A stretch of DNA of 64,000 bases from CALJTV01 sp034435835 (GCA_034435835.1 DAOTWF010000035.1:1-64000); one strand, 5' to 3'. Counted from the first letter of the stretch, positions 24,492-33,087 are shown. The notes: a model not told the origin generated them from the letters alone. Program-made: numbers and translations.

Positions 24492-24815
24492 ATTATCCTC
24501 CTTAATCCAGAATCCAGCACTTATAGACAAGAGCTTGATCTTAAACCACTATTATTTGCTCGCCCTTGATAACTCGCAGTTATCACCCCCTTTCATTCTG
24601 TCCATGCTTCTACAGGCAACTGCCAGCAAATAACCAATTTGGGTGAGTCAAACAACAAAATGCTAACACTTCCCCTCACAGGTGTCAACAACATCGAACT
24701 AGGTCGCTTACCGAACAGCGGGCATTGATTTATCACACCGGGCAACATATACTAGTTATTGAGGATACGACATCGCATATGTCTTGCGACTGCAACAAAA
24801 AGGAGGTGAGTCAAG
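24492..24815. other. intergenic region holding the promoter of the EF-Tu domain-2 protein
   Basis: No gene is seen. TTGATT (24725-24730) and TATACT (24748-24753) with a 17-bp spacer form a good plus-strand promoter; the leader to ATG 24816 is about 55 bases and ends in the strong SD AAGGAGGTGA. GACAT...ATGTC at about 24768-24782 could form a small hairpin in it. Confidence 0.55.
24725..24753 (+). promoter_or_regulatory. promoter of the EF-Tu domain-2 protein gene
   Basis: TTGATT-17 bp-TATACT, followed by a short leader with a near-perfect SD ahead of ATG 24816. Confidence 0.7.
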
Positions 24816-25070
24816 ATGCCGGAAGTTGAGATTGGGCAGGTGAGCGATTTCTTCGCCAGACCTGTAGTGGCTGGTATTATTCTGACAGGGTCATTGAAAG
24901 TGGGTGACAAAATTCACATTAAAGGGCACACCACAGACCTCGAACTCATCGTGCAATCAATGCAAATCAATAACGTAAACGTCAACGAAGCTAAAGCTGG
25001 AGACTCTGTAGGGGTGAAAGTACCTGACCGGGTTAGGCGGGGAGATAAGGTCTACAAAATGGTACCTTAG
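24816..25070 (+). CDS. stand-alone EF-Tu domain-2-like protein, 84 residues
   Basis: The protein has the beta-barrel pattern of domain 2 of translational GTPases: VSDFFARPVVAGIILTGSLKVGDKIHIKG, then SMQINNVNVNEAKAGDSVGVKVPDRVRRGDKVYKM. It has no GTPase domain and no signal peptide. Such free-standing barrels are annotated as translation elongation factor-like proteins in some archaea and bacteria, with unknown role. The strong promoter and SD suggest high expression. Its stop codon overlaps the stop of the convergent ribH by four bases. Confidence 0.8.
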   Translation: MPEVEIGQVSDFFARPVVAGIILTGSLKVGDKIHIKGHTTDLELIVQSMQINNVNVNEAKAGDSVGVKVPDRVRRGDKVYKMVP

Positions 25071-25537
25071 GTACTGACCGCCTTTATCAAGTTCGCCATT
25101 TCTATTGCGCTCACCGCCGCCATAAATCCGCGGTTTCCTTGCTTAGCACCAGCCCGTTCAATAGCTTGTTCCAAAGTATCAGCAGTTATGATCCCCTGGA
25201 TAACCGGTAACCCGCTATCGAGGCTCACGCGGGCAATACCCCTGTTGACTTCAGCAGCAACATATTCGAAGTGCGGTGTATCACCCCGGATGACCGCCCC
25301 CAAGCAGATGATAGCATTATACTTCTTTGTTTCAGCCAGTTTCTTGGCTACCAGCGGTATCTCCAGACTCCCTGGCGTCCATGCTACATCGATGTCAGCG
25401 TCCTCAACACCATGTCTTATTAGCGCGTCTTTAGCACCTTCAAGTAGCCGCGATGTGATCACCTCGTTGAACCTCGATATTACAACACCAAATTTCAGCC
25501 CCTTTCCGATCAGCATACCTTCATACTGCTTGGACAT
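25067..25537 (-). CDS. ribH: 6,7-dimethyl-8-ribityllumazine synthase
   Basis: Penultimate step of riboflavin synthesis: condensation of 5-amino-6-ribitylaminouracil with dihydroxybutanone phosphate. FGVVISRFNEVIT, WTPGSLEIPLVAKKL, CLGAVIRGDTPHFEYVA with the catalytic His, and GIITADTLEQAIERAG are all present in 156 residues. ATG 25537 follows AAGGAGG by nine bases. It is the last gene of dcd-ribD-ribE-ribBA-ribH. Confidence 0.97.
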   Translation of the reverse strand: MSKQYEGMLIGKGLKFGVVISRFNEVITSRLLEGAKDALIRHGVEDADIDVAWTPGSLEIPLVAKKLAETKKYNAIICLGAVIRGDTPHFEYVAAEVNRGIARVSLDSGLPVIQGIITADTLEQAIERAGAKQGNRGFMAAVSAIEMANLIKAVST

Positions 25538-25559
25538 ACTTGTTTCCCTCCTTCGCCCT

Positions 25560-26786
25560 TCAGTCTAAATCGGACTCCTCATCAGTATCGACACCCAATA
25601 GATGCCCCAGCTTTTCCTGCTTTGCCTTGAGATATTCCAGATTATACGGCGTCGGCAACGTGCGCAAAGGCACAGTCTCCACTATCTCCAGACCATAACT
25701 TTGAAGCCCGATCACCTTCTTTGGATTATTGGTCAAAAGTCTAATTTTATGTAAACCAAGGTCCGCCAGTATCTGTGCGCCGATGCCGTAATCCCGGAGA
25801 TCGGGTTCGAAGCCCAGAGCAATGTTGGCTTCGACGGTATCCAAGCCCTTGTCCTGGAGGGCATAAGCCCTAACCTTATTGTGGAAGCCGATCCCCCGCC
25901 CCTCCTGTCGCATATAGAGGAATACTCCCCTGCCTTCGTCAGCGATCCTCTGCATCGCCATATGGATCTGGTCTCCACAGTCACAGCGCATGCTATCAAA
26001 CACATCGCCAGTCAGACACTCGCTATGCACCCTGACCATTACAGGTTCGTCACCTGTAATGTCGCCCTTTACCAGCGCCACATGCTCGTCGGGATCCACT
26101 TTACTCCTATAAGCTATAATCATGAACTCCCCGTATCTGGTAGGTAGTTTGGCTTCGGCCACTCGTTCTATTAACTTTTCGTGGCGTCTCCTGTAAGCGA
26201 TCAAATCGGCAATGCTGACTATTTTCAGTCCGAACTTCTCCGCGACCTTCTCGAGTTTAGGCAAACGCGCCATAGTGCCGTCATCGTCCATAATCTCGCA
26301 GATGACACCCGCCGGATAGAGACCAGCCAGCTTCGCCAGATCCACTATAGCCTCTGTATGCCCAGCTCTTACCAGTACACCACCCTCTCTAGCACGGATA
26401 GGGAAAATATGTCCGGGGCGCGCCAAGTCTTCGGGCTTGGTGTTAGGATCGAGTATCGCCTTTATAGTAGCAGCCCTATCATAGGCAGAAATGCCACTGG
26501 AGGTCTTATGTTTCGCCTCCACCGACACAGTAAAAGCAGTGCAAAATTTGGCCGTGTTGTCCTGCACCATGAGTGGAATTTTTAGTTCGTCCAGTCTGTG
26601 ACCTATTACGGGCATACATATTAGTCCTCTTGCATGCTTAGCCATGAAGTTGATCGCCTCGGGGGTTACTTTCTCTGCAGCCATAGCAAGATCGCCTTCA
26701 TTTTCCCGGTTTTCATCGTCAACAATAATGACGAACTTTCCAGCTCTTATGTCCTCTATCGCTTCCGGAATTGTTGCAAATCCCAT
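25560..26786 (-). CDS. ribBA: bifunctional 3,4-dihydroxy-2-butanone 4-phosphate synthase / GTP cyclohydrolase II
   Basis: The N-terminal half is RibB (DDENRENEGDLAMAAEKVTPE; TGISAYDRA-like SGISAYDRAATI; RAGHTEAIVDLAKLAG), the C-terminal half is RibA with VRVHSECLTGDVFDSMRCDCGDQI, carrying the zinc cysteines, and YMRQEGRGIG. Both active sites look intact. A GTG at 26795 overlaps the ribE stop, but ATG 26786 is placed better behind GAGGTGA and begins MGFATIPEAIEDI; 408 residues. Both enzymes feed riboflavin synthesis. Confidence 0.97.
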   Translation of the reverse strand: MGFATIPEAIEDIRAGKFVIIVDDENRENEGDLAMAAEKVTPEAINFMAKHARGLICMPVIGHRLDELKIPLMVQDNTAKFCTAFTVSVEAKHKTSSGISAYDRAATIKAILDPNTKPEDLARPGHIFPIRAREGGVLVRAGHTEAIVDLAKLAGLYPAGVICEIMDDDGTMARLPKLEKVAEKFGLKIVSIADLIAYRRRHEKLIERVAEAKLPTRYGEFMIIAYRSKVDPDEHVALVKGDITGDEPVMVRVHSECLTGDVFDSMRCDCGDQIHMAMQRIADEGRGVFLYMRQEGRGIGFHNKVRAYALQDKGLDTVEANIALGFEPDLRDYGIGAQILADLGLHKIRLLTNNPKKVIGLQSYGLEIVETVPLRTLPTPYNLEYLKAKQEKLGHLLGVDTDEESDLD

Positions 26787-26791
26787 TGCGC

Positions 26792-27421
26792 TCACCTCGC
26801 TTTCACAAAGCCATGCCTTTCCAGAAATTCTACTGTCACCGTCCGGCTGTCTGCCCGCATTAAACTCTCTATATATTTAGCCAGCACATCAACCTCGATA
26901 TTTACCACGTCGCCAGGCCTTCTTTGTCCCAGTATCGTATGATCGAGCGTATAGCCGACCAATGAGACCAGAAAATTGTTTCCCTGCGGGCTAATCACAG
27001 TCAGGCTGACGCCATCGACTGCTACGAAGCCCTTGTCAACTATATACGGCATAAGAGGTTCAGAGACTGAGAACTTCATAATAACTGCCTGCCCCTCCCT
27101 CCACACTGAACTCACCACTCCCACGCCGTCCACATGTCCCTGGACAAAATGACCGCCGAAGCGCCCGGTTGCGGGGACAGCTCGTTCCAGGTTCACCTTA
27201 TCTCGATAACGCAATTTGCCCAAGTTAGTACGGCGGACAGTCTCCGGCATAAGTTCCACACGAAAGCTGCTTCTGTTAACTGCAATTACTGTGAGGCAGA
27301 CACCGTTAATGGCTACGCTGTCACCAGCCTTCATATCTTCGACTACTTTTCTGGCTTCAATCGTCAATCCTCCAGACAAGTCTCTAACCGTTCCAATTTC
27401 TTCTATAATACCAGTAAACAT
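26792..27421 (-). CDS. ribE: riboflavin synthase, alpha subunit
   Basis: Dismutation of two ribityllumazines to riboflavin. The two lumazine-binding repeats are recognisable: MFTGIIEEIGTVRDL...GDSVAINGVCLTV and FGGHFVQGHVDGVGVV...FVAVDGVSLTV. Length 209 residues is typical. It starts six bases after ribD and its stop overlaps the alternative GTG start of ribBA. Confidence 0.97.
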   Translation of the reverse strand: MFTGIIEEIGTVRDLSGGLTIEARKVVEDMKAGDSVAINGVCLTVIAVNRSSFRVELMPETVRRTNLGKLRYRDKVNLERAVPATGRFGGHFVQGHVDGVGVVSSVWREGQAVIMKFSVSEPLMPYIVDKGFVAVDGVSLTVISPQGNNFLVSLVGYTLDHTILGQRRPGDVVNIEVDVLAKYIESLMRADSRTVTVEFLERHGFVKAR

Positions 27422-27427
27422 GTCACT

Positions 27428-28537
27428 TCACCTGAGATAGCCGCTGATCAAGACGTCGTTTCCGAATTCCGTCACCCTCACCTTGCTCAGTTGGAGCGCC
27501 TCACTCACCCTGTCCACACCATTGCCACCAACGGCGCTCTTAGCTCTTTCCCCTCCAATTATGATCGGTGAAACAAAGGCGAGTACTTTGTCTACCAATT
27601 TCTGGTCGAACAAATAGCCGAAGAGCTTGTTTCCGCCCTCCACCAGAACACTGGTGATCTCGCGCTTGCCAAGCAAGGACAACAGCTCAGAAAGATCAAT
27701 CACACCTTCCCTGGCATCAAACTCCACAACTTCAGCGCCCACTCTTTTGAAATCCTCTACCTTCCTCGGGTCCAACGGCTTAGCCACAGCTAGGATGGTT
27801 TCACCGGGCTCGCCAAAAATACGAGCCGCTGGAGGTGTCCTGCCTTTACCGTCTACTATCACCCGCAATGGCTGGCGCTTGGTCTTTCCGCCTTTACCGC
27901 TGCAGCTTCTAGCTGAAAGTTGTGGGTCATCCGATAGTACAGTGTTTGCCCCCACCATTATAGCGTCAGCGGTGTGGCGCAAGTAATGCACAAATTTCCG
28001 CGACTCCTCGCTGCTGATCCATCTGGAATCACCACTCTGAGTAGCAATCTTGCCATCAAGGCTCATGGCGAATTTAGCAATAACGAACGGCAATCCCGTA
28101 GTGATAAACTTTATATACCCCTCGTTTACCTCCGCCGCCTTCTCCGCACACTCACCGACAACGGTCCTTATTCCCGCCCTCTCCAGCGCTTCTATCCCTT
28201 TACCGCCAACTAGAGGATTGGGGTCAATAAGGGCTGCGTGCACCTCAGAAATACCAGCCTCAATTATTACTTCAGTGCACGGAGGTGTACGCCCATAGTG
28301 ACAACAAGGTTCCAGAGTAACATACATAGTCGCCCCTCTAGCTCTCGGACCAGCCTGTTCAAGAGCCATCACCTCAGCATGCTTTGAGCCTGGCGGCTGG
28401 GTGTAACCCAAGCCCACCACCACCCCATCCCTGACCACAACTGCACCTACCGCAGGGTTAGGGCTGGTGTAACCTAAAGCCAATCGGGCTAATGATAGAG
28501 CACACTCCATAAAATTGACTGGACGTCCTAGCATCAT
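27428..28537 (-). CDS. ribD: bifunctional diaminohydroxyphosphoribosylaminopyrimidine deaminase / 5-amino-6-(5-phosphoribosylamino)uracil reductase
   Basis: Two consecutive steps of riboflavin synthesis. The N-terminal deaminase domain has the zinc motifs KHAEVMAL (HAE) and TLEPCCHYGRTPPC (PCxxxxxxPPC); the C-terminal reductase has FAMSLDGKIATQSGDSRWISSEE and SVLVEGGNKLFGYLFDQ. 369 residues. Its ATG overlaps the dcd stop by four bases (ATGA), so the two are translationally coupled. Confidence 0.97.
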   Translation of the reverse strand: MMLGRPVNFMECALSLARLALGYTSPNPAVGAVVVRDGVVVGLGYTQPPGSKHAEVMALEQAGPRARGATMYVTLEPCCHYGRTPPCTEVIIEAGISEVHAALIDPNPLVGGKGIEALERAGIRTVVGECAEKAAEVNEGYIKFITTGLPFVIAKFAMSLDGKIATQSGDSRWISSEESRKFVHYLRHTADAIMVGANTVLSDDPQLSARSCSGKGGKTKRQPLRVIVDGKGRTPPAARIFGEPGETILAVAKPLDPRKVEDFKRVGAEVVEFDAREGVIDLSELLSLLGKREITSVLVEGGNKLFGYLFDQKLVDKVLAFVSPIIIGGERAKSAVGGNGVDRVSEALQLSKVRVTEFGNDVLISGYLR

Positions 28538-29109
28538 TCCCCCTCCTTGAAATTGTAGTGAAACCGACTGGCAGTAGGCCCAGTCTGGCCCTGATACTTG
28601 CTACCCAGTCCTGTAGCACCGTACAATCTTTCCGCAGCTGAAGTTAACCTCATAAAGCAGAGCTGCCCTATCTTCATTCTATAATAAAGAGTAACCGGTA
28701 ATCTGGCAACATTTGATAGGTGGATGGTAAGGTGTCCACTCCAGCCAGGATCAACATATCCTGCAGTGGAATGCATCAAAAGCCCAACCCTTGCCAGCGA
28801 GCTTTTACCTTCAAGCCGAGCCACGATATCGTCCGGGAGCGTAACTGATTCCAAAGTACTACCCAGCACAAATCCTCCCGGCTCCAGAAAAAATGGCCCA
28901 TCTTCCGGTATCTCGACCTCTTCCATCAAGTCACTAACATTTTGTCTGACATCAATGCAGATCGGATACTTCAGAGATTGAAAGACCAGCAGTTTTCTGT
29001 CTAGGTGGACATCCACGCTCGCCGGCTGAATGCAGTCAGGCATCAAAGGTTCAATAACAATCCTGCGCCTGGCAATTTCTTCACGAATAGTACGGTCGCT
29101 GAGTACCAT
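28534..29109 (-). CDS. dcd: dCTP deaminase
   Basis: Deaminates dCTP to dUTP, supplying dTMP synthesis. MVLSDRTIREEIARRRIVIEPL, IQPASVDVHLD, EGKSSLARVGLLMHSTAGYVDPGWSGHLTIHLSN with the catalytic glutamate region, and the C-terminal GATGLGSKYQGQTGPTASR lid are intact in 191 residues. The frame stays open to 29247, but ATG 29109 is where the family begins and a promoter lies just before it (TTGCAC-18 bp-TACAAT, TACAAT ending 13 bases before the ATG). It leads the riboflavin operon. Confidence 0.95.
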   Translation of the reverse strand: MVLSDRTIREEIARRRIVIEPLMPDCIQPASVDVHLDRKLLVFQSLKYPICIDVRQNVSDLMEEVEIPEDGPFFLEPGGFVLGSTLESVTLPDDIVARLEGKSSLARVGLLMHSTAGYVDPGWSGHLTIHLSNVARLPVTLYYRMKIGQLCFMRLTSAAERLYGATGLGSKYQGQTGPTASRFHYNFKEGE

Positions 29110-29122
29110 GGCTTTGAGCCAA

Positions 29123-29152
29123 ATTGTAACACCAAGCCTTTTGGCTGTGCAA
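29123..29152 (-). promoter_or_regulatory. promoter of dcd-rib operon
   Basis: Minus strand TTGCAC and TACAAT, 18 bp apart, with TACAAT 13 bases before ATG 29109. The leader is at most six bases, so no FMN riboswitch can be present between this promoter and the operon. Confidence 0.6.
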
Positions 29153-29298
29153 ACACAAATGCTTGTCAATTCCACAGCAAGCCCACCAGCAGCACATCGA
29201 AAAATCTGCCCCGGCACATTGACAGCTATCAGACTCGATGCTAACATATCCTCGATCTCCGCTCAAAATGAGCTGATAATCCATCAGGAGGTTTTACG

Positions 29299-30168
29299 CT
29301 GGAACACAAATACGTCGAATTGAACGGGGTCCGCCTGCATTATGTTACAGTCGGTCAGGGCAAGCTAATCATGTTCCTGCACGGCTTCCCAGAGTTCTGG
29401 TACGCATGGAAACGCCAGCTGCTGGAATTTGGCAGTGACTATCAGGCGGTGGCCCCTGACATGCGGGGCTACAACCTCTCATCGAAGCCCGCAGAGGTGG
29501 AACAATACAGGACAAAATATCTCATAGAGGACATCCGCGCTCTTGCCGAGCGTCTGGGCCACAAGAGATTCGTCCTTGTGGGTCACGACTGGGGAGGGGC
29601 AGTAGCCTGGCCCTTCGCCATGCGCCATCCCGATTATCTGGAAAAGCTTATCATTATAAACGCACCCCACCCCATAATATTCGCCAGAGAGCTGCAGCAA
29701 AACCCGGCACAGCAGAAAGCCAGCCAGTATATCCTCCTCCATCGCAGTGCCGGGGCTGAAGAGATACTTTCCCGTGATAACTACGCAGCGCTGGTAAACG
29801 CCGTGCTGAAAAGCGGCTTAAAAGAGGGATATTTCACCGAAGAAGATAAGCAGGAATACCTCAAAGCCTGGTCACAACCCGGCGCCCTCACCGGGATGTT
29901 AAACTATTATCGAGCTGCCCAGCTTGGCTCTTTCACTGGTGACAGTACAGATGCCATAGCTGCCAGCTCAGCAAATATAATTACAGTTTCCACACTCGTC
30001 ATTTGGGGAGAAAAGGACACCTACCTCCTCCCAGGTAACCTGGATGGTCTGGAACAATATGTTGCCAGCCTCACAGTGAAGCGGGTGCCCGATGCCTCCC
30101 ACTGGATCGTCCATGAGAAGCCTGAACTCGTAAACAGGTATCTTCGCGAATTTATCGAAGCCACCTAG
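29299..30168 (+). CDS. alpha/beta hydrolase of the epoxide hydrolase / haloalkane dehalogenase type
   Basis: A 289-residue alpha/beta hydrolase. HGFPEFWYAWKRQL carries the oxyanion region, the nucleophile elbow is GHDWGGAVA with aspartate as nucleophile (as in epoxide hydrolases and dehalogenases, not serine), and the late DASHWIVHEKPE supplies the histidine. The first ATG-like codon is TTG 29320, but that would remove EHKYVE that homologues have. CTG 29299 lies seven bases behind CAGGAGG (29285-29291), so I chose a CTG start. The substrate is unknown; position beside hydroxyacyl-CoA enzymes suggests lipid or xenobiotic degradation. Confidence 0.85.
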   Translation: MEHKYVELNGVRLHYVTVGQGKLIMFLHGFPEFWYAWKRQLLEFGSDYQAVAPDMRGYNLSSKPAEVEQYRTKYLIEDIRALAERLGHKRFVLVGHDWGGAVAWPFAMRHPDYLEKLIIINAPHPIIFARELQQNPAQQKASQYILLHRSAGAEEILSRDNYAALVNAVLKSGLKEGYFTEEDKQEYLKAWSQPGALTGMLNYYRAAQLGSFTGDSTDAIAASSANIITVSTLVIWGEKDTYLLPGNLDGLEQYVASLTVKRVPDASHWIVHEKPELVNRYLREFIEAT

Positions 30169-30201
30169 GATTTGACCACAACAGTCAGTCAGGAGATAGC
30201 C

Positions 30202-30939
30202 ATGAGCATAGAAAACATCACCATAATCGGACGTACCGCACTGGGCGATGAACTGGCACAGATACTAGCCAAGAACGGATTCAAGGTATTTGTCACTGAC
30301 CTGGGTGAAGACTATTTAGGTAAGATAAGCACGTCAGAACTTGTCCTCGAGTTTCTCCCTGATGACCTCGAGCTAAAAAGCAAAGTGCTGCGTGATTGTG
30401 ACACAAAATGTCAGGAAAAAACAATCCTGGCAACGACAACCGCCAACCCATGGATAACGCGCCTGGCACGTCAGACTGCAAGGCCGGACAGGTTCGTCGG
30501 AATCAACCTCACCAAGAACCCTGTCCAGGATAAACTACTGGCTCAGATAGTAAAAGGACTACAGACTTCGGTTGGGACAGTCGAAGCCTGTAATGAATTA
30601 TTGCGCAAAACAGGTATAACGCCGGTAAAACTGGAAGAGAGCCCGGGTTTTATCATCGACAGGGTGATGGCTTCCATAGTGAATGAAGCAGCTTTGATGT
30701 ACTCTGCAAAACTGGCAACCATTGAAGACATCGATAGAATGGTGAAGTTATGCGCCAACTGGCCCCTCGGCCCCTTCGAGTTTGCCGACATTGTGGGTAT
30801 TGACAGCTTGGTCAAGGTTCTGGAAACGCTTCACCAGCAGCTTGGGCCCAAATACCAGCCCTGCCCCCTGCTCCGAAAAATGGTCGATGCCGGCTGGCTG
30901 GGCAAGAAAACAGGGCGCGGTTTCTACACCTACACCTGA
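30202..30939 (+). CDS. 3-hydroxyacyl-CoA dehydrogenase homologue, probably inactive
   Basis: A 245-residue member of the hydroxyacyl-CoA dehydrogenase family. The C-terminal domain is well conserved (NWPLGPFEFADIVGIDSLVKVLETL; WLGKKTGRGFYTYT). The NAD domain is shortened by roughly 30 residues and its GxGxxG motif reads IIGRTALGDELAQ. At the catalytic histidine (GMHWFNP in the neighbour at 30983) this protein has GINLTKNP, and FIVNR reads FIIDR. Dehydrogenase activity is therefore doubtful. AGGAGATA precedes ATG 30202. It lies 33 bp behind the hydrolase and 43 bp ahead of the intact paralogue. Confidence 0.8.
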   Translation: MSIENITIIGRTALGDELAQILAKNGFKVFVTDLGEDYLGKISTSELVLEFLPDDLELKSKVLRDCDTKCQEKTILATTTANPWITRLARQTARPDRFVGINLTKNPVQDKLLAQIVKGLQTSVGTVEACNELLRKTGITPVKLEESPGFIIDRVMASIVNEAALMYSAKLATIEDIDRMVKLCANWPLGPFEFADIVGIDSLVKVLETLHQQLGPKYQPCPLLRKMVDAGWLGKKTGRGFYTYT

Positions 30940-30982
30940 AAGGACATACGACAACATTAGTAGTTATAACTGGAGGTAAGCC

Positions 30983-31852
30983 ATGGAGATAAGAAAAATT
31001 TGTGTCCTCGGGGCCGGTGTTATGGGGCACGGGATTGCTCAGGTATGCAGTCAGGCCGGCTACAAGGTCAACCTCAGCGACATCAAAGACGAACTGGTCG
31101 AGGCTGGTATAGCCAGGATAAAAAAGTTCCTCAGTGGGAGCGTGGAACGCCAGAAGATGACACAGGCTGAAGCGGATGCCGTGCTCGCACGAATAGAAGG
31201 GACAACAGACCTGACCAAAGCGGTAAGCGATGCTGACCTTGTCATCGAGGCCATCGTTGAAGACATTGACATCAAGAAGCAGCTATTCAGAGAGATTGAC
31301 GAAATATGCCCCAAGGAGACCATCTTTGCCTCAAACACCTCTGCCCAGTCCATTACCGAGATGGCTATAGCAACAAAGCGTCCTGAGAAGTTCATAGGTA
31401 TGCACTGGTTCAATCCCCCGCAGCTCATGCAAGGGATTGAGGTGGTCGTCCACGAACGTGTGTCTGAGGATACTGTGAAGACGATAACGGAGCTCTGTCA
31501 CAAACTTGGCAAAGTCCCTGGAATTTGTAAGGACTCCACGGGTTTTATAGTCAACAGGCTCCTCCAGATATGGTATAACGAAGGCTTGAATATGTATGAT
31601 GAGGGCATTGCTGAGCCCCGGGACATAGATACAGCCTATCGGGAAGGCTGTGGCTTCAGGATGGGCCCGTTTGAACTGCGTGATATGGTAGGGCTGGACA
31701 CCGGGCTGGCGATCACCCTGACACACTATCGGGAATACATGAGGGATCAGTTCAAACCGCCAAGGTGCCTGGTTATGAAGGTAAGAGCCGGAGAACTGGG
31801 CAGAAAGACAGGCCGTGGTTTCTATGACTACACGGGAAATCCTGAACAGTGA
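30983..31852 (+). CDS. 3-hydroxybutyryl-CoA dehydrogenase type enzyme
   Basis: NAD(H)-dependent oxidation of 3-hydroxyacyl-CoA or the reverse reduction. The Rossmann motif VLGAGVMGHGIAQ is at residues ~8-20, ASNTSAQSI and GMHWFNPPQLMQGIEVV with the catalytic His follow, and the C-terminal domain has STGFIVNRLL, MGPFELRDMVGLDTGL and GRKTGRGFYDYTG. Length 289 residues is typical for hbd/paaH. GGAGGTAAGCC precedes ATG 30983. It is the intact partner of the degenerate gene at 30202. Confidence 0.93.
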   Translation: MEIRKICVLGAGVMGHGIAQVCSQAGYKVNLSDIKDELVEAGIARIKKFLSGSVERQKMTQAEADAVLARIEGTTDLTKAVSDADLVIEAIVEDIDIKKQLFREIDEICPKETIFASNTSAQSITEMAIATKRPEKFIGMHWFNPPQLMQGIEVVVHERVSEDTVKTITELCHKLGKVPGICKDSTGFIVNRLLQIWYNEGLNMYDEGIAEPRDIDTAYREGCGFRMGPFELRDMVGLDTGLAITLTHYREYMRDQFKPPRCLVMKVRAGELGRKTGRGFYDYTGNPEQ

Positions 31853-31857
31853 AACAA

Positions 31858-31877
31858 GGCGGGGCTTGCAGCCCGCC
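31858..31877. terminator. hairpin between convergent genes
   Basis: GGCGGG (31858-31863) and CCCGCC (31872-31877) close an eight-base loop between the stops of the dehydrogenase and the thiolase. No T tract follows, so termination strength is uncertain. Confidence 0.4.
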
Positions 31878-31902
31878 TCTAATCACTGCGTCTAGAGTCC
31901 GC

Positions 31903-33087
31903 CTACCCCAGCTCCCTTCCCAGTATAGCCACGGCGCTCACCTGTGGTGGACCGCCGAAGGTATGTGATAGCCCCAACCGCACATCTTTGAGCTGCCGCT
32001 CCGGAGACTGGGCTTTGCCCTGTATCTGCTTGTAGACCTCATAGGTCATCCGTAAGCCGCTGGCGCCCACCGGGTGCCCGAAACACTTCAGCCCGCCATC
32101 AGCATTGACCGGCAGCCCACCTGTCAGCTCGAAGAATCCGGCATCTATGTCCTCCTTAGCCTTACCACGAGGACAAAAGCCGAAGTTTTCATAGATTATC
32201 AGCTCAGTGATGGTAAAGCAATCGTGAACTTCAGCGATGTCAAGTTCCTCCCTTGGGTTTTTTATCCCCGCCTGTTCGTAAGCCTGCCGTGATGAATTGA
32301 TAAGCGCATCCCAGGTCAGCCAGTCAAATCCGGGGCGGGTATGTGGCAGGAGTGGGTCAAAAGACTGCCCCAGACCTTTTATGTACACAGGATCCTTTCT
32401 GAAGTTTTTGGCTATCTTCGCCGGAACCAGGATAGCAGCGGCAGCACCATCGCTATTGCCGCAGCAGTCGAAGAGCCCCAGGGGCCAGGCAATTATCGGT
32501 GCATTAAGAACCTGCTCCAGCGTTATCTTGTTGCGGAAGTGGGCTTTAGGACACATGCTGCCATTGTAATGGTTTTTCACCGCTATCTTACCGATTATTC
32601 TCTTACCCTCCTCCGGGCTCAAGTTGTAGGTATAGAAATACCTGGTGGCGATGAGGGAAAAACTTCCCGGCGAGGTGCGCCTTGCCTCAAGCACCGGTCC
32701 CATGCCTCTACCAGTACCCAGCCCGGGGAAACCGGTATCCTTTAGCTTCTCCACCCCCAGCGCCAGCACTATATCGTACATGCCTGAAGCTACACCGAAG
32801 CAGGCGTTTCTCAGAGCTTCGTGTCCCGTAATGCACCAGTTCTCCACTCTGGTCATCGGGATACGTAGCTTGAGCGGATTGATTGCGTGGGTGGCGCCTA
32901 TACCCGTGGTAGGGGCAGTGACTGTGCCAAACCATCCTGCCTGAATATCACCGGGGTCGATGCCGGCATCCTCAAAAGCCTCGAATGCGGCTTCAATGGT
33001 CAGGTCATCGAGTCCCGTATCCCAGCGCTCGCCAAACTTAGTGCATCCCATACCTATAATGGCGACTTTGTCCTTTATACTCTCCAT
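31903..33087 (-). CDS. thiolase (SCP-x / archaeal acetyl-CoA C-acetyltransferase type)
   Basis: A 394-residue thiolase of the SCP2-thiolase branch. The acylated cysteine is C85 in VENWCITGHEALRNA; the second half has H288 in EVHDCFTITE and the CFGHPVGASG motif with H338, so the active site is complete. In archaea this type of thiolase forms a complex with HMG-CoA synthase and a DUF35 protein. Here the upstream gene (21 bp away) is a fusion of the latter two, which supports such a complex. Product and direction of reaction are not known from sequence. Confidence 0.9.
   Translation of the reverse strand: MESIKDKVAIIGMGCTKFGERWDTGLDDLTIEAAFEAFEDAGIDPGDIQAGWFGTVTAPTTGIGATHAINPLKLRIPMTRVENWCITGHEALRNACFGVASGMYDIVLALGVEKLKDTGFPGLGTGRGMGPVLEARRTSPGSFSLIATRYFYTYNLSPEEGKRIIGKIAVKNHYNGSMCPKAHFRNKITLEQVLNAPIIAWPLGLFDCCGNSDGAAAAILVPAKIAKNFRKDPVYIKGLGQSFDPLLPHTRPGFDWLTWDALINSSRQAYEQAGIKNPREELDIAEVHDCFTITELIIYENFGFCPRGKAKEDIDAGFFELTGGLPVNADGGLKCFGHPVGASGLRMTYEVYKQIQGKAQSPERQLKDVRLGLSHTFGGPPQVSAVAILGRELG

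Noticed and set aside
24231..24633. Plus-strand 134-residue frame opposite enoyl-CoA hydratase
   Set aside because: A shadow frame over the conserved crotonase gene and its promoter side.
28534..29152. FMN riboswitch for the rib operon
   Set aside because: The promoter is too close to the dcd start and no FMN aptamer blocks were seen.
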